Assembly: GCF_009017415.1 (NCBI RefSeq)
Contig: NC_092404.1
Location: 620,001 to 684,000 of the forward strand
DNA: 64,000 bases
Origin: Aspergillus flavus
Taxonomy: Eukaryota; Ascomycota; Eurotiomycetes; Eurotiales; Aspergillaceae
Direction: 5' to 3'
Both the position numbers and the translations under genes were made by a program. Every line of letters starts with the position of its first letter. The stretch's first letter is position 1. Shown piece by piece: positions 58,931 to 64,000 of this stretch. The notes beneath the pieces were generated by a model that ran no database searches, was not told the DNA's origin, and was given only the letters and a program-made list of their open reading frames with translations.

Positions 58931-58942
58931 CGTATAGATACG
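58931..58942. promoter_or_regulatory. Operator candidate 5 (CGTATAGATACG)
   Basis: Perfect CGTATNNATACG palindrome, 36 bases from candidate 4, about 280 bases before the SDR start. Confidence 0.7.
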
Positions 58943-59220
58943 AATGCTGCCCCACTCTAAACTCCGAACTGCGGATCTCTCGAATACGATAGTGCGGATG
59001 AGCTTGTTTGTGCAGCCCAATTAGAGTGGGCAACTCTCCACCCCGACGAGGCGGGTGGGGTGGGGGGTGTTAAATGTCACTAATCTTTGAATGCGTCGTC
59101 CACCACAATAAATAGGCTTCCTTCTCTGGCGTAAGGATTCACCAGCTTTCAACCGAACATTCAGCACAATCAAAGTGGCTCACGTCAAATATCACCCTCA
59201 GAGCTCATAACAGAGGTCTC

Positions 59221-60255
59221 ATGTCCGCCAACCTCAAAACGGACCTCCCTTGGGAAAGCAGCATTCTTGGGATCCTCTATAAACAGCTTTTTGTCCACCC
59301 CAAGCCTCTCCCCACCAAGCCGTCACTCAGAGGACGAACGGCAGTCATTACAGGCTCCAATGGCGGAATTGGCTTCGAAGCAGCGAGGCAACTTTTGCAG
59401 CTCGGCTTATCACGTCTGATTATGGGCGTGCGCTCTCAGGCATCCGGCGACGCCGCAGCTGAAAAGCTGCGCGCAGAGTTTCATGGTGCTGATATACAAG
59501 TTTGGGTACTGGACATGGCAGAATATGGAGACATCGACGCCTTTGCCAGGCGGTGCCGCGACCTAGACCGCATCGACTACGTTATTCTCAATGCTGCGAT
59601 GCAGAGCAGCACATTTAAACGTCATCATACGACCGGTCACGAATTGGTGTTCCAGGTCGATTACATCTCCACTGTGCTCCTGTGTATGCTGCTTGCGTCC
59701 GTTCTGAAGGACCAGTCTCGTGCCGGAGCAGTGACAAAACCGCCTGTTCTTACCGTTGTCGGGTCGGACACCATGTACCTCAGCAAGTTCCAAGCCGCAG
59801 GGCCTGTTTTTCCCCGTATGGATGACCCGGCGGGATACGAGAGGATGAGACAGTACATGGATTCGAAGCTGCTGCTGATGGTATTTGTTCGCCAACTGGC
59901 TCGGCAAGTGGACCCAGACGATGTCGTTATAAACGTCTGCAACCCAGGTTTAGTTGCCGGAACAGGCCTAGGAAGAAACGGGAGGCCCAACCCCAGTTTC
60001 GTCGAGAAGCATGTGGTCCCTGTATTTGTCAAGGCGCTCGGACGGAAGGTCCAGTCTGGTGCAAGCGTCTATGTTCATGCCCTCTTAGCCGAGGGCCGGA
60101 GAAGTCATGGTAGCTTCATCAGTGACTGGACTATCAAGCCCTACGCGGGGTTGCTGTATACTAAGGAGGGTCAGGATTTGAGCGAGCATCTGTGGAATGA
60201 GACAATGGAAGAGCTGGGATTTGCGTCAAAGGGTATCAGGCAGTTGTTTAGCTAG
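59221..60255 (+). CDS. Short-chain dehydrogenase/reductase
   Basis: Single-exon, 344-aa SDR that would reduce or oxidise a carbonyl or alcohol with NAD(P)H. The Rossmann motif TGSNGGIG is at 44-51, NAA at 124-126, and the active-site YxxxK is Y212/K216 (YMDSK), with S182 a likely catalytic serine. NPGLVAGTGLGR follows, as in WW-oxidoreductase-like fungal SDRs. The length is normal for that group. It stands divergent to the exporter, with operator candidates in the shared promoter region, so co-regulation is likely. Substrate unknown. Confidence 0.88.
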   Translation: MSANLKTDLPWESSILGILYKQLFVHPKPLPTKPSLRGRTAVITGSNGGIGFEAARQLLQLGLSRLIMGVRSQASGDAAAEKLRAEFHGADIQVWVLDMAEYGDIDAFARRCRDLDRIDYVILNAAMQSSTFKRHHTTGHELVFQVDYISTVLLCMLLASVLKDQSRAGAVTKPPVLTVVGSDTMYLSKFQAAGPVFPRMDDPAGYERMRQYMDSKLLLMVFVRQLARQVDPDDVVINVCNPGLVAGTGLGRNGRPNPSFVEKHVVPVFVKALGRKVQSGASVYVHALLAEGRRSHGSFISDWTIKPYAGLLYTKEGQDLSEHLWNETMEELGFASKGIRQLFS

Positions 60256-60875
60256 TATGGGTAATAATGGAGTGGAGAATTTATTCAAAAATGCTGTTGG
60301 CCAGAGGAGTAGGCAATAGTGATTGCCTGACACAAAAGGCAGGGTTCTCACGCCGGTATACTCTACCTCCCACCAGCAGGACCAGTCTAGCTTATCGAGT
60401 AATGTCTTCATGCTCCCCTGATGGACTGAGATAGGAGTCCGATACTCCCCTCCAGAAGCAGTTGGTGTGAAAAGGAAGAATTGTGACTCCTTCGTTCGGG
60501 CTAATGATAAGGTATCTTCTAATCTAAACTTATTTTGCCCTGGTGACGTCGCACTTTGTAGGCCGGAGTTATCGGACCTTACGTTCGGCCTAGTAAACTC
60601 TAACTTACTTTAAAATTCTACGCCGGTACCTAAGGCCCCTGGCAGAGTTTCCAATTTGCTGAAGTGGAACAAGGATGCGCGGCCTTCTCCACTGACCTGG
60701 CGCCGGGTATTGAACATCCAACTCCGAAGGCAGCCCACAGCCGAACCCCAACCCGTGTTGTACATATAAAGAGGGGATGATCTGTCTGTGAGGGATCTAA
60801 ATAGTAATATCCTCGGAAGTGCTTCTTTTTTGTTCTTTACAGAGTGCCTAGAGAGTGACCTCGACAATCAGCGCT
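60256..60875. other. Intergenic between SDR and MDR genes
   Basis: SDR 3' flank and MDR promoter; TATAAA-like ACATATAAAGAGG at about 60762-60774. No operator palindrome of the cluster type is found here. Confidence 0.55.
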
Positions 60876-61874
60876 ATGCGAGCCTGGAAACAACTTTCGA
60901 CCAATTTGCCTCTTGAGAAGGGCATGAAGCTTGTCGAAGACGAACCCTATCCTTTGTCTCCTAACCCCACTCAAGTTCTTGTCAGAGTCAAAAGCATCGC
61001 GGTCAACCCAGCGGATCCTACCTTCGCCGAGCTGGGGTGGCTGGTAAGGTCACTTGTTAGGCTCCATCCAATTCCTGGCATGGATTTTAGCGGTGAAGTG
61101 GTGGCGACGGGAAGCAATGTTACTTCTGTGAACCCAGGCGATCGTGTTTTCGGCAGGGTTGATACGCAAAAGGGCCAAGCAGGCTGTATGGCGGAGTACA
61201 CGAGAGCCGAAATTGAAGGTTGTATGCCTATACCTCCTGGCATTGACTGGGACCATGCTGCAGGGGCCGGCACAGCAGCAATTACAGCCTACGAGAGCCT
61301 GGTGCTCAATTCAAACTCTGGTGACCTAGTCTTCATCAATGGAGGTGCAGGGGGTGTGGGAACCTTTGCCATCCAATTTGCGAAAGCTCATGGGTGCAGA
61401 GTCATCGTGTCGTGCTCAACCGCCAAAATCGGTATTTGCAAGGAGCTTGGTGCAGATGAAGTGATCGACTATCAAAAGGAGGATCTTGTGTCTGTCCTGA
61501 AGGAGAAAGGCAAGGTCATCGACCTGGTAGTTGACTACGCGTATCGGGAGGAGATGAACTTGTACAAGGCTTCGGACGACTTCCTGGCCGATGGGGCAAC
61601 GTTTGTTATGGTGCCTGGGGGGCTTTCGAGTGCGATTCTTAGGGTTGTCAGCAAAAATTCGCTCTGTCCTCACATGCTTGGCGGTGGGAAAGCCAAATTT
61701 AAAGCATATTTTGCGAAAAGCAACCGCACAGCTTTCCAGCAGATATCTGAATGGATGGCAGCTGGGAAAGTCAGGACTGTTATTGACTCTGTGTTTGAGT
61801 TTGACGACATGCCTAGGGCGATTGAGCGGATCAAGTCTGGGAGAACATGTGGGAAGATAATAGTTCACGTATAG
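60876..61874 (+). CDS. Quinone-oxidoreductase-like MDR reductase
   Basis: Single exon, 332 aa from the ATG at 60876; the frame extends 21 bases upstream only to a GTG. This medium-chain dehydrogenase/reductase of the quinone oxidoreductase or enoyl-reductase type has a GroES-like N-terminal domain (VKSIAVNPADPTFAE, GMDFSGEVVATGSNVTSVNPGDRVFG). A nucleotide-binding domain follows with GGAGGVGTFAIQFAKAHG and GADEVIDYQ, and the end GRTCGKIIVHV is usual. The zinc-binding cysteines of alcohol dehydrogenases are absent, so it is zinc-independent and NADPH-dependent by family. It follows the SDR on the same strand, consistent with two consecutive reductive steps on one substrate. Confidence 0.87.
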   Translation: MRAWKQLSTNLPLEKGMKLVEDEPYPLSPNPTQVLVRVKSIAVNPADPTFAELGWLVRSLVRLHPIPGMDFSGEVVATGSNVTSVNPGDRVFGRVDTQKGQAGCMAEYTRAEIEGCMPIPPGIDWDHAAGAGTAAITAYESLVLNSNSGDLVFINGGAGGVGTFAIQFAKAHGCRVIVSCSTAKIGICKELGADEVIDYQKEDLVSVLKEKGKVIDLVVDYAYREEMNLYKASDDFLADGATFVMVPGGLSSAILRVVSKNSLCPHMLGGGKAKFKAYFAKSNRTAFQQISEWMAAGKVRTVIDSVFEFDDMPRAIERIKSGRTCGKIIVHV

Positions 61875-62232
61875 GAGTTCAATATATTCAGGCGGCCTAA
61901 CCTGGGATACCGATAATTTCAACTTTTAACCCAGGTAGCGGATTTTGAGAAACATTAGTCGACAGTTTGTCTACCTCAGATGGCGTAAATGCCATGACAG
62001 GATCACCAAGAGGATCACTATCGTTAGATATTTGCTGATAGACAAGCCTCCGCAAGGATCTTCTCTGGCCCAGTGCAGAGCCTCAGATCAATAATGGGTT
62101 CGAGAAGTTCATACAACTCTTCAAGTCCTTCGAATGTACCGAGGAAGCTAGAAAGTGCGAGAGCCCTCTCCGTGTCTTCCATATGCAGATCAGATTCGAT
62201 CAATAAGGACGTCAAGGAAATGATCGGACTGG
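61875..62232. other. 3' flank of the MDR gene
   Basis: Short frames on both strands between 62024 and 62248 might be a remnant exon (minus strand, LSSFLGTFEGLEELYELLEP), but no family is recognised. Confidence 0.35.
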
Positions 62233-62342
62233 TAACAGGACCTTCCAATCAAGACCAAGGCGCTCATAATCCCCCCCCCCCCCCCCACAGTCATCAGTTG
62301 GACTCGCTGGCGAAGAAATCGGCGGCTGCGGTGCGCTGCGGT
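62233..62342 (+). repeat. Direct repeat, right copy, with poly-C tract
   Basis: Matches 51643-51746 in the same orientation. A run of C bases at about 62270-62286 interrupts it where the left copy has ordinary sequence. A GCGGTGCGCTGCGGTGCAAC-type short repeat follows. Confidence 0.8.
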
Positions 62343-62698
62343 GCAACTGCGGTGCGCAGCAACCACATACCTCATGTTGATCTATACCTATTGTGCCAAT
62401 CATAGGGCTCATGGGTCGCACTGCCTCATTTGTACTTGGCTAGAATTCCAGTAGATCTACTATTTCACCGCTCCCGAGGTGTAGTCCGTCCATCCGCATT
62501 TTGCGACACCTTCAGCAGGTAGTTGGGACGTCTCTAAACTTCTCCCCCCAAGAGCAGACTGAGGACACTACCGTCAGAGTGAGTAAGAGGGGGCTTGCAT
62601 TGTGTCGCGCCTTAAAATAGAATTTCTGTAACGGTACGTTCATTGGATAACAGGCCGATCACCTTGAATCACCGTTCGATAAAAGCCATTGCCATCCT
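62343..62698. other. Intergenic before the NLR fragment
   Basis: No NACHT domain or start region can be read here, although the gene that follows would need one upstream. Confidence 0.45.
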
Positions 62699-63682
62699 GT
62701 GAAACGGCGACTAGTTAAGGGAATGGGCAGTAGCCTCATAACCCCTGGTTTGACATTGGAAGAAATATCATTGTGTTTGGCAGTTAAGACAGCGGATCAA
62801 TCGATCGACGACATCAGAAAGGAGCTCCCGCCCAATGAAGATGCCGAGAAGACCACGGCGAGAGCGAAGACCAGGATCAGAGAACTGTGTGGTCTGTTCC
62901 TGGTTGTCATCGATCGGAAGGTCTATCTTTTTCACCAGACCGCAAGGGAGTTCCTCGTCAAGAGACAGGCTAGGGGGGATACTGGAGCTGGTAGGTGGAA
63001 ACACAGCCTGTCTCCAGAAAAGTCGCACTATCTCCTGGCGGAGATATGCACGCTGTACTTGAGCCGATTTGTTGCCCTCCCTGGGTTCATGGACTATGCG
63101 GCAGACTTCTGGGCGGTGCACTTTCGGAGAGCGGCTGTCTCAAGAGGAGATCCAATCGCGAAGCGTGGACGCAAGCTCTGTCGGCAAGGGTCAGAAGTGT
63201 GTCAGAAGTGGGCTGCAATTTACAAACGCAGCCGACTCAAATTTCCCGATTCTAATGACACACTTATAGCGTCCTATCTAGGGCTTACGGCTATTGTGGA
63301 GATACTTCTTCAGACTGAAGACATAGATGTGGATTCCAAGGACAGCAATGGTCGAACCCCTCTCTCTTGGGCTGCAGAAAATGGATACGAGATGATTGTC
63401 AAGTTACTTCTCGATACTGGGAGGGTGGATGTAGAGTCTAAGGACTCTGAGTATGGCCGAACTCCTCTCTCTTGGGCTGCAGAGAATGGACACGAGCGGG
63501 TCGTTAAGTGGCTTCTCGACACTGGAAGGATGGATGTCGAGTCCAAGGACAGCAATGGCCGAACTCCTCTCTCTTGGGCTGCAGAGAATGGACACGAGGG
63601 GGTTGTCAAGTTGCTCCACAGAGCTAATCTGGGCAATCGCGACTGTGTTAGTGAAGGTCCAGTTAGTGCGTCCCCTGTCTAA
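62699..63682 (+). pseudogene. Truncated NACHT/ankyrin (NLR-type) gene
   Basis: Open for 327 residues. The first 110 resemble the region that follows the NACHT domain in fungal NLR-like proteins: LTLEEISLCLAVK, then RIRELCGLFLVVIDRKVYLF and HQTAREFLVKRQ. A helical linker follows, then about three ankyrin repeats (from residue 200: TAIVEILLQTEDIDVDSKDS, then NGRTPLSWAAENGYEMIVKL and two near copies). The NACHT ATPase and N-terminal effector domain are missing on the 5' side, and the last repeat breaks off at LLHRANL. It is therefore a fragment. Fungal NLRs act in self/non-self recognition and are frequent in Starship cargo and unstable regions. Confidence 0.75.
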
Positions 63683-64000
63683 CATGTCTGCTGTGGATAT
63701 GACAAGTTTATCATATAAGGAGGAGAGTTCCGCACAGGCAAAACCGATAAACTTGGGACTCGAGGGCCCATTCAACTTAAGGTGTCTTGATAATATCGTA
63801 TGCCTCGTCGATATGGTTTTGAAGAGAAGTACGCCGAAAACCGGATACGAGATTGTTTATTGTTGTCTAGCCTTCGGGTTACCCAAGTTCCAAACTGGCC
63901 AAGACAGCGGCTGTACCTGGTAGAATGTACCATAACCCTTGTGGCCATGAACGAGGCGCGTCGAAGATTCGCATTCTGCTCCTTGCCTTCTTTTTTGTGC
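63683..64000. other. Window end, nothing recognised
   Basis: An open plus-strand frame to 63923 has no family character. Confidence 0.4.

Larger units (their letters stand above)
58511..59220. other. Divergent promoter region of exporter and SDR
   Basis: About 710 bases between two divergent start codons. It holds two palindromic operator candidates 36 bases apart and a half site (ATACGA, about 58984-58989). A TATA-like TTTATATAAG lies at about 58760-58769. No gene. Confidence 0.65.

Overview
The window looks like a chromosome segment of a filamentous ascomycete, most likely an Aspergillus/Penicillium-type Eurotiomycete. Genes carry several short introns (about 45-70 bases) with GTRNGT donors and CTAAC/CTGAC-like branch points. 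The gene families are fungal, genes are far apart, and one block is extremely AT-rich as after repeat-induced mutation. Exon joins were worked out by hand from reading frame and family patterns; no search was run.

Layout. 2-6.3 kb: two intact transporters (an APC-type amino-acid/choline permease and a 12-TM MFS protein). 6.5-8.1 kb: a small Tc1/mariner-type MITE and an AT-rich block with its own inverted repeat. 9.4-12.8 kb: a Myb/SANT-domain protein and an SRPK-like kinase. 14-16.2 kb: two same-strand arrays of one decamer bracket an unknown gene. 17-21.3 kb: two related C2H2-like finger genes and unknown genes. 22.1-24.3 kb: a BCS1-type AAA ATPase fused to a NUDIX-like domain, with a decayed partial copy at 26.2-27 kb. 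24.3-34.9 kb: mostly decayed sequence holding a diverged repeat pair, the tail of a DUF3435/FluG-domain protein and a helix-turn-helix fragment.

34.9-51.3 kb holds a MADS-box-like small protein, a ferric reductase-like (FRE) oxidoreductase, two paralogous seven-exon genes of a family I do not recognise, a pseudokinase, and a DUF3723 protein. FRE, DUF3723, NLR and DUF3435 families are those known to accumulate in Starship giant transposons of fungi. Here the only DUF3435 trace is a C-terminal relic, so this reads as an eroded or partial island, not an intact element.

52.3-61.9 kb is a compact metabolic or detoxification cluster: a secreted GMC oxidoreductase with an apparent internal deletion, a Zn2Cys6 regulator, a DHA2-type MFS exporter, an SDR and a quinone-oxidoreductase-like MDR enzyme. 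Five perfect copies of the palindrome CGTATNNATACG lie only in the three intergenic spaces GMC/regulator, regulator/exporter and exporter/SDR, which suggests a cluster-specific operator for the adjacent regulator. Diverged direct repeats of about 100 bp lie on both sides of the cluster. The window ends with a truncated NACHT/ankyrin (NLR-type) gene.
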